A DNA stretch of 10,103 bases from a bacterium UBP17_UBA6191 (GTDB lineage Bacteria; Muiribacteriota; UBA6191), in assembly GCA_002422125.1 (NCBI GenBank), contig DITF01000311.1, forward strand, positions 186-10,288, written 5' to 3'. The position numbers and the translations under genes are program-made. Below are positions 1 through 6,454 of the stretch, one piece after another. A model generated the notes under the pieces. It was not told the origin of the DNA and made no database searches. It was given only the letters and a program-made list of their open reading frames with translations. Within the stretch, counting starts at the first letter, position 1; each line of letters begins with the position of its first letter.

Positions 1-45
1 ATGACCATCACAAGCTGATTCATGACACTTTTTTGGGTAGAACCT

Positions 46-74
46 TTGGAAACGATTTCGCAGCGGGCTGTAAT
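46..74 (+). promoter_or_regulatory. candidate sigma70 promoter for the nuclease gene
   Basis: TTGGAA (46-51, 4/6 to consensus) is followed after 17 bp by TGTAAT (69-74, 5/6). Transcription would start near 81, leaving a leader of about 50 bases before the GTG start at 131. This is only a consensus match by eye. The upstream gene may end in this same stretch, so transcription from outside the window is equally possible. Confidence 0.3.
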
Positions 75-130
75 GGCAGGTACAAAAGATCAACAGCCTC
101 TAATTGATTTATAAATGGACGGTGGGATAA

Positions 131-994
131 GTGACGCAACTTAGTGATAAAGCGAAGAGAACTGTATCTGAGCTCGTGAAACATATTTTTGAACACTCCT
201 CCGAATCTCTGGAAGGTATCACCTATCAAGAATTGGCATTTCGTATAGGACTATTGACCAAGCACGGCATAGGGCATGGGCATGGAATGAGTAAAATTCT
301 TAGTGATATGGGTATTGGTTTAAATGGAATCAGTGAGAACTGGGGAGTTTACATACCTATGATCCAAAGTTTAGTCATAAATAAGAAAGAAGGCTTGCCT
401 AGCGATGGAATGAAAGAATTCTGGGTCAATTACACCACACTGACACCTCAGGAGAAAAAACATAAAGTTCGATCGGAATACCAAAAAATTTCAAATTTTG
501 GCGGCCTCTGGAATAAGGTATTAGCTGAACTTGGCCTTGAGCCTATAAAGCCCGAAGCTCCTGAATCGCAAAAACTTCTTAGAAATTTTTATGGAGGCGA
601 GTCCCATCAACATGCTGAACTAAAAAAATATGTCAGTGAAAATCCACATCTTGTTGGTGCTGAGAAAGGCAGTGCGGCATTTACTGAGTATTCGTTTCCA
701 TCTTCTGATACAGTGGATGTATTATTCCAATCTTCAAAATGCTGGGTGGCCGTTGAGGTAAAGTCGCGAGTATCGGATAAAAGCAAGCAAGACTATGAGC
801 GAGGAATATATCAATGTGTAAAGTATCGCGCCTTGCTCCAAGCAATGCACCAAGATGAAAAATACTCAGTGCCAAATGACATTAAAACTGTGCTTCTGTT
901 AGAAACACAACTTCCGAAGGAGTATAAACAATCGGCTGAAAGTCTTGGTATTGATGTGATCGAGGGGGTATCTATACCAATCGGCATTGACTAG
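131..994 (+). CDS. PD-(D/E)XK nuclease-like protein with N-terminal helical domain, putative defence or restriction protein
   Basis: The protein has 287 residues. It starts at GTG, because an in-frame TAA sits immediately upstream (128-130) and the next in-frame ATG is over 50 codons in; GGTGG at 121-125 is a usable ribosome site. Residues ~29-95 (ITYQELA ... LVINKKEGLP) resemble a small DNA-binding-like module seen beside or fused to restriction and defence nucleases. Residues ~160-275 look like a restriction-endonuclease fold: D196 in DTVDVLF, then E209-V-K211 in VAVEVKS, then Q228xxxY232 in YQCVKY. This matches the D...ExK plus QxxxY arrangement of RecB/Cas4-like nucleases. The usual partner genes (methyltransferase, helicase) are not in the window, though they could lie upstream. 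The likely role is Mg2+-dependent DNA cleavage in the cytoplasm. The metal-site assignment is from motifs; the biological role is inference. It is somewhat more AT-rich by eye than the genes to its right, which would fit acquisition by transfer. Confidence 0.72.
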   Translation: MTQLSDKAKRTVSELVKHIFEHSSESLEGITYQELAFRIGLLTKHGIGHGHGMSKILSDMGIGLNGISENWGVYIPMIQSLVINKKEGLPSDGMKEFWVNYTTLTPQEKKHKVRSEYQKISNFGGLWNKVLAELGLEPIKPEAPESQKLLRNFYGGESHQHAELKKYVSENPHLVGAEKGSAAFTEYSFPSSDTVDVLFQSSKCWVAVEVKSRVSDKSKQDYERGIYQCVKYRALLQAMHQDEKYSVPNDIKTVLLLETQLPKEYKQSAESLGIDVIEGVSIPIGID

Positions 995-1008
995 CCACTA
1001 ACTAACCT

Positions 1009-2175
1009 ATGCAAACAAAACATCAAAGCTCAGTCAGCCATAGACTTGGCTTAAATTATTTTCTTTTCTTTTTGATCCCGGGGCTCTTTTTGCCCTGGCT
1101 GCCGGTTTTTTTGAAGATGAAGGGTTTTAGCCCCTCTGAGATTGGCTATTTATCGTCTATTTCTTCTCTTTGTATTCTAATCTTTCCGACTCTGGCTGGG
1201 TTCATGCTAAAACCGGGAAAACTCAAGCGGGTGTATTTTTTATCCCTTGTAATTAGTCTTGCAGGGCTTTTGCTTTTGTTTGGAGACTGGCAATTCTTTG
1301 GGATGGCGGTGGTTTTACTGATATTTTTTGGAGCCAGGAGCTTGGGAAACCCCCTCTTGGATTCCTTAAGTCTTTCCCTCATAACTCAGGAAAAACTGGA
1401 CTATGCCAAAGTGCGCCTGTTTGGATCCTTGGGATTCATTCTGGCAACCCTGGGGGGTGCCTATTTGTTTGCTGGAACTGGCACACCGTTTTTAATCGTT
1501 TCGGTAATCTGCCTGCTAGTCTCACTTCCGGCGAGCCTGATGCTGCCTGAGGAAGCCAGAATCTTGGAAGATGCACCTCAGCCACGAATGGCCGATTTAA
1601 TGCAGGCCAGAGTTGGCCTGCTGTTTTTAGGTATCTTTTGTATGAATTTTTCTCATGGGCCCTATTTCAGTTATTTTTCGATCTACATGCAGGAAGAATG
1701 TGGCTTAAGCTCGCAACAGATAAGCTGGTACTGGGCTTCTGCCGTTTTTGCCGAGATTATTATTATGGGGTTTTATCTGAGGATCTTTGGCAGTAAAAAA
1801 CCCCATCTGGTACTGGCCTTGTCTCTGGCCCTTGGCAGCCTGCGCTGGATACTGATGGGATTATGGCCCCATCCGGTTTTGATTCTGATTCTTCAGGCCC
1901 TACATGCCTTTACCTTTGGTACCTTCCATTTAAGCGTCTTACAGATGATTCGCGAAGAAGTAGCCCCGCAATCGCAAACCATGGCGATTAACCTCTATGC
2001 CTCGTTAGGATTTGGCCTGAGCATTATGGCTGGATCTCAGGCTGGAGCAATGATTGTGGAACAAACTGGCATGGGTCAGATGTTTGTCCTTAGTGGTATT
2101 GTCCCAGGAGTAGCCGCCATCCTCATTTTTCTATTTTATACCAGATTCCGATCCCAAATCACAGAAGCCGCATGA
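1009..2175 (+). CDS. MFS permease, HcaT / nucleoside-symporter-like (MFS_1-like)
   Basis: A 388-residue integral inner-membrane protein with about 12 hydrophobic segments and a short polar N-terminus. The first helix carries a Pro/Gly-rich pattern (residues ~23-33, PGLFLPWLPVF), followed by GFSPSEIGYLSS. RLFGSLGFI (~136-144) and LHAFTFGTFHLSVLQMI (~298-314) are typical of the 3-phenylpropionate (HcaT)/LacY-like branch of the major facilitator superfamily, which also includes nucleoside:H+ symporters. The substrate cannot be read from sequence. Its 3' neighbours on the opposite strand are guanine and cytidine deaminases, so a nucleoside or base is a reasonable guess. It begins 14 bp after the nuclease stop with no evident Shine-Dalgarno sequence, so it may depend on upstream translation. 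Its last 40 bp overlap the 3' end of guaD. Confidence 0.85.
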   Translation: MQTKHQSSVSHRLGLNYFLFFLIPGLFLPWLPVFLKMKGFSPSEIGYLSSISSLCILIFPTLAGFMLKPGKLKRVYFLSLVISLAGLLLLFGDWQFFGMAVVLLIFFGARSLGNPLLDSLSLSLITQEKLDYAKVRLFGSLGFILATLGGAYLFAGTGTPFLIVSVICLLVSLPASLMLPEEARILEDAPQPRMADLMQARVGLLFLGIFCMNFSHGPYFSYFSIYMQEECGLSSQQISWYWASAVFAEIIIMGFYLRIFGSKKPHLVLALSLALGSLRWILMGLWPHPVLILILQALHAFTFGTFHLSVLQMIREEVAPQSQTMAINLYASLGFGLSIMAGSQAGAMIVEQTGMGQMFVLSGIVPGVAAILIFLFYTRFRSQITEAA

Positions 2176-3431
2176 GTCGTAACCTGTACCATCTGCATCA
2201 AATCTTCGCGATCTCTGGATAAAAGATTTTCCAAGGCAAATCCTGGCCCTAGATCTCGTACGGAAGGAAGCACAGAATAACTAGCCAAAAAACCCTTTTC
2301 AAGACGGCCAATGGGGACTTCCAAAACTTTAAACCCCTCATAGCTGGAACGATTTAAGGCTCTGGCTACTCCAGGGTCACGGCCCGTCAGTCTGTTTTGG
2401 GCCAGAAATGATTGCATAACATCAAGCATACTTGGATAAGGTCCTGCCCCAATATCTGTGGCCAAAGCCCAACGAACCCCATGCTCATCCATACTTTGAT
2501 AATCCATCAGGCCGGAACCCAATCCCCTTTGCGATAATGGGGCGTTGGAGGTGGGGCAATGCACCGCCACGGCCTGAGTTTCTGCCATACGGTTTAGTTC
2601 TGGTTCTGTCATGTGGATACAATGCCCAAATAAGGCCCTTTTGTGGACTAGGCCACAGCGATCGTATACCTCAAGATAAGAGGAGACATCTTCAAAACCC
2701 TTAAACTCACGGTAATAACTAAGGGTTTCTTCAATCTCCTGAGTTGTCTCACTTAAATGAGTTTGCATAAAAAGATTGTGCCTTTGCGAAAAATCCCCCA
2801 GAAATTTAAGGGTTTGGGGCTCACAACTTAAAGCAAAACGGGGTGTGAGAATCAGGCGATTACCATATTTTTCATAGGTATTCTGAATCAATTCAAAAAA
2901 CCATTCTGGCTGTCGTCGCAAAACGGCTGGGGAATTGGCCGTCATTACTACATTTCCAAATAAAAAGTGACCTCGGGCATGTGCAAAACCAGCCTCAAGG
3001 CTTGGCTCATGAATGGAAGCATACACCGCTCCGCCTACCGTACCACAGCCAGCCAATCTAAGAAAAAAGTCCTCTGCTCTCTCTTCAGCATAAACCGAGG
3101 ATTCAAAACGGGCTTCTTCTGGAAATACATAGGCTTTTAACCAATCCAGCAAATTATCCTTGCCCATGGCGCAAACCCTGTCTTGTACCCAGTGAAAATG
3201 CAAATCACAAAATCCGGGTGTCAGGATCTGCAATCCACCCTGGTCTTCATAAGTACGATCGACCTGATCGCGTTTTTTATCAAAGGGACGGGCTTTTAAA
3301 ATGACTCCAGAGGAGTCTGATTCCAAATATCCGTCGGGAATGTCACAGAGTTCATGATCATTTAAGGCCCAAATAAGGCGCGCGCGCACTCGCAGCGGTT
3401 TTAGAGAATCTGTCATAGCCGGGTTTACCAA
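2136..3431 (-). CDS. guaD: guanine deaminase (amidohydrolase superfamily)
   Basis: The enzyme hydrolyses guanine to xanthine plus ammonia in cytoplasmic purine salvage. Up to 431 residues, close to the family's usual ~440-450. It shows the full amidohydrolase metal set: HxH at H78/H80 (DLHFH), H225 in THLSET, H270 in FGHCIH and D326 in ATDIGAG. Guanine-deaminase hallmarks are LLDWLKAYVFPEEARF after the HxH motif, LTPRFALSC (R198) and HCPTSN (~291-296). These favour guanine deaminase over other ATZ/TRZ-type hydrolases. The longest start is a TTG at 3431, directly after the cdd stop. An in-frame ATG five codons later (3414-3416) gives 426 residues and is at least as likely, since neither has a strong ribosome site. 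The tight junction implies translational coupling with cdd. The 3' end overlaps the convergent permease gene by 40 bp, and I see no terminator. Confidence 0.93.
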   Translation of the reverse strand: MVNPAMTDSLKPLRVRARLIWALNDHELCDIPDGYLESDSSGVILKARPFDKKRDQVDRTYEDQGGLQILTPGFCDLHFHWVQDRVCAMGKDNLLDWLKAYVFPEEARFESSVYAEERAEDFFLRLAGCGTVGGAVYASIHEPSLEAGFAHARGHFLFGNVVMTANSPAVLRRQPEWFFELIQNTYEKYGNRLILTPRFALSCEPQTLKFLGDFSQRHNLFMQTHLSETTQEIEETLSYYREFKGFEDVSSYLEVYDRCGLVHKRALFGHCIHMTEPELNRMAETQAVAVHCPTSNAPLSQRGLGSGLMDYQSMDEHGVRWALATDIGAGPYPSMLDVMQSFLAQNRLTGRDPGVARALNRSSYEGFKVLEVPIGRLEKGFLASYSVLPSVRDLGPGFALENLLSRDREDLMQMVQVTTHAASVIWDRNLV

Positions 3432-3851
3432 TCAATCCAACAAGTAGGATGGTCCAAAAGGATGGGTCAATAGTTCACAAAAGCGGTAACTGACGGATAT
3501 ACCATCAAGATTACCAATATGAATCATAAAATCAGGGGCACAAAACTCAGCCATGGTCTGAAGACACAAGGCACAGGGGGGGGTGGGTTTGATGGTATAG
3601 GTGACAATTACTATATCGCTGAAACGACGGTTCCCGTCAGATATAGCCTTTAAAAAGGCTGTTCTTTCAGCACAGATAGTGGCCCCATAAGTGGCATTTT
3701 CCACATTGCACCCTGAATACAGAATGCCCTCAATTGTAACCAAGCCCGCGCCTACGGCAAAACGGCTGTATGGACTGTAAGAATGAGATAGATTCTGGCA
3801 AGCCTTTTCCCAGGCTGCTTTAACAAAATCCCGACCTCCAGAATTGTGCAT
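3432..3851 (-). CDS. cdd: cytidine deaminase
   Basis: A 139-residue, single-domain enzyme of the homotetrameric type, converting (deoxy)cytidine to (deoxy)uridine. The substrate loop SPYSRFAVGAGL (~26-37) and GCNVENATYG (47-56) are typical. Zinc site: C60-A-E62 (Cys ligand plus catalytic Glu, R63 conserved) and P92-C93-A-L-C96 (two Cys ligands). The usual PCGxCRQ is altered to PCALCLQ, a conservative drift that keeps both cysteines. GAGGG just upstream of the ATG is the ribosome site. It is immediately followed by guaD and lies 76 bp downstream of the amylase gene, with its own promoter candidate in that gap. An uninterrupted run of eight C on the coding strand (3576-3583) lies just before the PCxxC codons; slippage there would frameshift the zinc site away. 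Confidence 0.95.
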   Translation of the reverse strand: MHNSGGRDFVKAAWEKACQNLSHSYSPYSRFAVGAGLVTIEGILYSGCNVENATYGATICAERTAFLKAISDGNRRFSDIVIVTYTIKPTPPCALCLQTMAEFCAPDFMIHIGNLDGISVSYRFCELLTHPFGPSYLLD

Positions 3852-3884
3852 TGTCCCTCATTTTCCAAAAATGCAAAGAGGGAG

Positions 3885-3914
3885 ATCATAGCATTATTTA
3901 CACCAGCATGTCCC
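3885..3914 (-). promoter_or_regulatory. candidate extended -10 promoter for cdd-guaD
   Basis: Read on the minus strand, GGGACA (3914-3909) and TATGAT (3890-3885) are 18 bp apart. TATGAT matches 5/6 of TATAAT and is preceded by TGC, giving the TGn extended -10. The start of transcription would fall near 3878, leaving a leader of about 27 bases that includes the GAGGG ribosome site of cdd. It lies in the only gap (3852-3927) between the amylase and cdd genes, so the deaminases can be expressed independently of the amylase. Confidence 0.5.
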
Positions 3915-3927
3915 TGATCGAGGTAGA

Positions 3928-5229
3928 TTATTTAACTTCGCTTAACAGATATCCACCGGGCTCTAAGCGCTGGCCTGTGGTAATGGCTGTTTCTGAACCC
4001 CTATCCCAGGCACTACGGTACGGGTAATTTATGCTGTGTTTGACTATCAATCCGTACCAAGAACCCCTTTGTAATAACAAATGCTTCTCATCTACATGCC
4101 GGATTAACAACTGGTCCTGAAAAAAAACTCTGCGTAAATGGGCCAGTTTTTTTACCAAATCATGCAGTTTATGGCCCGAATGCAATCTCTCCCAAGGCAT
4201 TCTAACCCGACCGCTTTCTTCTACCTTGCCCCCGTGATGATGTCCGCTGACACCTAGTTCCGTGGCATATTCTATACACCAGTTACCTGGATACATGGCA
4301 CATATAATCAGACCAGCAAAAAGTAGTCTGGGATCAGTTACACGATTCAAAAACCTTGGCATGTCATGATTGTCCAAAAAAATTGTGGGCGCAAAATCTT
4401 TACCAATCATGGCAAGGGATCGTTGTATGGCCTGAGCCAGCCCCAATAAATGCCCCTGACCCAGACCCTGAACTATGGCCGATTGCAGGGTGAAGTCAAA
4501 CAAACTGCCAAAAACCGGCTTTTTATAAACCTCACGATAGCGGTTCAAAAACTGATAGTTACGAGCAGGGCTACCCTTGGCCTCCCAAGCTTCACCCAAC
4601 AAAATCACCTCAGGATTCATACGGCGCATGGCATCACAGAACCGTTTCCAAAACATTCTGGAACGACCAGGGACATAATCGAGCCGAAATCCATCCACCC
4701 CCTGATAGAGCCAATAGCGTCCCACCCCGATCAGAAATTCCTCCGTAGCCTTGTCCTTTTTATGCCAATAGGTAAAGGTGTGGCTCCACTGCCGCTCCTG
4801 AGAGTTAGTAGGTCGGCATACCTTGGGTCGAGGCAACTGGCTGGGAATTTTATGTCCACGATAGGAATGACTGACATGGTTTAGGACCAGATCGAGAATG
4901 ATTTTGATGTTTAGCTCTCTAGCCTTCTTGATTAAATGGTGAAACACATTAAAACGGGTATTCTGATCTGTGGAGGTCTGATAAGGATCCAAATCAAAAT
5001 AGTCTTCCACATCGTAACAGTGGGTAGTACGGGTTGGATGGATGGGAGATAACCAGATAGTATCCACACCCAAATCGTGCAAGTAAGGCAATGACTGAAG
5101 TACCCCAGCCAGATCCCCATGAATCACTTCTGGTTCCTGATAGCGATAAAAACCCTTGGGGGGAAAAAGGGCCGGATTTCCTTTCTGGAAAAACTTGACC
5201 AAAATATGGTAGATAAGTCGATTCTGCAT
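3928..5229 (-). CDS. GH13 alpha-amylase family glycosidase, cytoplasmic
   Basis: A 433-residue alpha-glucan hydrolase or transferase acting on alpha-1,4 glucosidic bonds (maltodextrin or glycogen class). All four GH13 conserved regions are present: I, DLVLNH (113-118); II, GFRLDYV with nucleophile D184; III, LLGEAW with acid/base E213; IV, FLDNHD with D289. GVDTIWLSPIHPT (~54-66) is the typical strand before region I, and RVRMPWE (~341-347) is the common segment before the C-terminal beta domain (to 433). There is no signal peptide and no N-terminal or C-terminal carbohydrate-binding extension, so action on internalised or stored glucan is likely. Exact specificity (amylase, cyclomaltodextrinase or similar) is not decidable. 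The ATG at 5229 has only a weak ribosome site. It is divergent from the rhodanese gene with 43 bp between starts, and lies upstream of cdd in the same direction. Confidence 0.9.
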   Translation of the reverse strand: MQNRLIYHILVKFFQKGNPALFPPKGFYRYQEPEVIHGDLAGVLQSLPYLHDLGVDTIWLSPIHPTRTTHCYDVEDYFDLDPYQTSTDQNTRFNVFHHLIKKARELNIKIILDLVLNHVSHSYRGHKIPSQLPRPKVCRPTNSQERQWSHTFTYWHKKDKATEEFLIGVGRYWLYQGVDGFRLDYVPGRSRMFWKRFCDAMRRMNPEVILLGEAWEAKGSPARNYQFLNRYREVYKKPVFGSLFDFTLQSAIVQGLGQGHLLGLAQAIQRSLAMIGKDFAPTIFLDNHDMPRFLNRVTDPRLLFAGLIICAMYPGNWCIEYATELGVSGHHHGGKVEESGRVRMPWERLHSGHKLHDLVKKLAHLRRVFFQDQLLIRHVDEKHLLLQRGSWYGLIVKHSINYPYRSAWDRGSETAITTGQRLEPGGYLLSEVK

Positions 5230-5272
5230 GCTGCCATGCTAACATTACGAACCAAACTTTTCGGGAGGAATT

Positions 5273-5590
5273 ATGCCAAAAATGAAGGATCTTTATCAGA
5301 ATCTGGAATCCATCAAAAACTCAGGACTATTGTTAGATGTTCGTACGGCTGAAGAGTTTGCAGCCGGCCATATTGAGGGCTCGGTGAATATCTCTCATGA
5401 TCTGTTAGGGCCACAACATGTGGAACAGTTAAAAAATGCCCCTCATTTGCATGTTTTCTGTCGCCGAGGCGGACGAGCTGGTTATGCCTGTGAAGTCTTA
5501 CAATCCATGGGTATCCAAAATTTTACCGGTTATTTTGAGGATGGGATGGAAGTCTGGATGGAATCAGGGTTTCCCGTTCACAATAGTTGA
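5273..5590 (+). CDS. single-domain rhodanese-like sulfurtransferase
   Basis: A 105-residue protein covering one complete rhodanese domain. LLDVRTAEEFAAGHIEGSVNI (19-40 region) is the CH2-like entry signature. The active-site loop is C63-R-R-G-G-R68-A, with the catalytic cysteine that carries persulfide. The ending with W95 and SGFPV (98-102) is typical of the fold. No signal peptide, so it is cytoplasmic. The sulfur acceptor is unknown; small GlpE/PspE-like rhodaneses have varied partners. GGGAGGAATT directly before the ATG is a strong ribosome site and fixes the start. Its promoter must lie inside the 5' end of the divergent amylase gene, as only 43 bp separate the starts. Its last 27 bp overlap the convergent hypothetical gene. 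Confidence 0.93.
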   Translation: MPKMKDLYQNLESIKNSGLLLDVRTAEEFAAGHIEGSVNISHDLLGPQHVEQLKNAPHLHVFCRRGGRAGYACEVLQSMGIQNFTGYFEDGMEVWMESGFPVHNS

Positions 5591-6373
5591 AGGTTCAGCC
5601 ATCACTTCTACCACAGAGCGCATCTGATACACAATATCCTGTATGCGCTCTCTGATCCTGTCTGCGTAAACCATCAGGATCAGATCATCTTTTAAATCCA
5701 CCAATAATTGATCCACCTGTTTTGTAAGCTCAATATCCTGATTTTTACGGGCACTCTGCCAGATACAAGCAAGCCGTTCCGTAACAGTTCCCTTTGGTTT
5801 ACAGGGCCGTGAATCCAAAACTTCGGCATCCACAATCTCTGTACAAATTAAGGGTTTCCATAGCAATACATCCTTTTGACCCTTATCTGATAACACCCCT
5901 TCCATAATCTCACAAAGTACTGGGTGCAAGGGAAGCCGCAAAACAGCCAGATTTTTGATAATTCCCGCTTCATCCACTGGCTTATGCGAACGCCACTGCT
6001 CACGAATTCGACACAGATCCACTGTCCCGGGATGGTTGACATTCATAGCCTCAAAAATTTCCAGGCAACCCCATAGATCATCACGGCATTCCGAAACGGC
6101 CTGACATGCCTGCCCCAGTCGGTATAAGGCTCTGGCCTTAATTACGAGTTCCTGATCAGTTAATCCCCAGCCATTAGTCTGAAGCCACTTCACTGCCTGC
6201 ATCACTCTACCGGGCTTGTTTTCCAGATCAGCCGCGAGAAGGATTCTTTGCATCAAAGGTTGGGATGGTCCCTGTCGGTGTAATCGGCCCGTGAGCTCAC
6301 TTAATCTTAACGATGTTGCAAGGCAACTTGTGACAAGTCCTAAAAAAACTATAAATCGTAAAACTATATCCAA
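5564..6373 (-). CDS. hypothetical cysteine-rich exported protein or lipoprotein
   Basis: I do not recognise this 269-residue protein. Residues ~4-16 are hydrophobic (IVLRFIVFLGLVTS), followed by C17. VTSC could be a lipoprotein signal-peptidase II site; otherwise cleavage near A19 is possible. Nine cysteines occur (17, 90, 96, 103, 121, 154, 177, 191, 203). If C17 is lipidated, eight remain, which fits up to four disulfides in the periplasm. The rest appears mostly alpha-helical and charged (LTKQVDQLLVDLKDDLILMVYADRIRERIQ near the C-terminus), with no motif I can name. The only start preserving the hydrophobic N-terminus is TTG at 6373; GGGGTTGGTGA lies just upstream. The first internal ATG is 40 codons in and would remove the signal. 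The C25 peptidase terminator lies only 24 bp upstream, so expression depends on readthrough or an unseen promoter. The 3' end overlaps the rhodanese gene. Confidence 0.7.
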   Translation of the reverse strand: MDIVLRFIVFLGLVTSCLATSLRLSELTGRLHRQGPSQPLMQRILLAADLENKPGRVMQAVKWLQTNGWGLTDQELVIKARALYRLGQACQAVSECRDDLWGCLEIFEAMNVNHPGTVDLCRIREQWRSHKPVDEAGIIKNLAVLRLPLHPVLCEIMEGVLSDKGQKDVLLWKPLICTEIVDAEVLDSRPCKPKGTVTERLACIWQSARKNQDIELTKQVDQLLVDLKDDLILMVYADRIRERIQDIVYQMRSVVEVMAEPSTIVNGKP

Positions 6374-6397
6374 ATTTTCACCAACCCCATAATAGCG

Positions 6398-6427
6398 AAA
6401 ATGCCCGAAGATTTACACCTTCGGGCA
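6398..6427 (-). terminator. rho-independent terminator of the C25 peptidase gene
   Basis: On the minus strand TGCCCGAAG pairs perfectly with CTTCGGGCA (9 bp, 6427-6419 and 6410-6402) across an 8-base loop, followed by TTTT (6401-6398). It lies 27 bp past the C25 stop codon. The opposite direction has no T tract, so it is oriented for the minus strand only. The T tract is short, so some readthrough into the next gene is plausible. Confidence 0.85.
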
Positions 6428-6454
6428 CCCTGCTTAATTTACAACAGAATCAAA

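Noticed and set aside
22..114. Short frame MTLFWVEPLETISQRAV... ending at TAA 112-114, and another open frame entering from the left that ends at TGA 105-107
   Set aside because: Either could be the tail of an upstream gene, but both are very short and compete in the same bases; neither shows a recognisable motif.
1..994. Complete restriction-modification system
   Set aside because: Only a nuclease-like gene is visible; no methyltransferase motifs are encoded in any frame of the first kilobase.
4450..4884. 144-codon plus-strand open frame inside the amylase gene
   Set aside because: It is a shadow of the minus-strand gene, which carries all four GH13 motifs; the shadow has no ribosome site or recognisable domain.
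5195..5223. TTGACC as the -35 of a rhodanese promoter
   Set aside because: No acceptable -10 lies at 16-18 bp; only poor matches are present, so the promoter remains unplaced.
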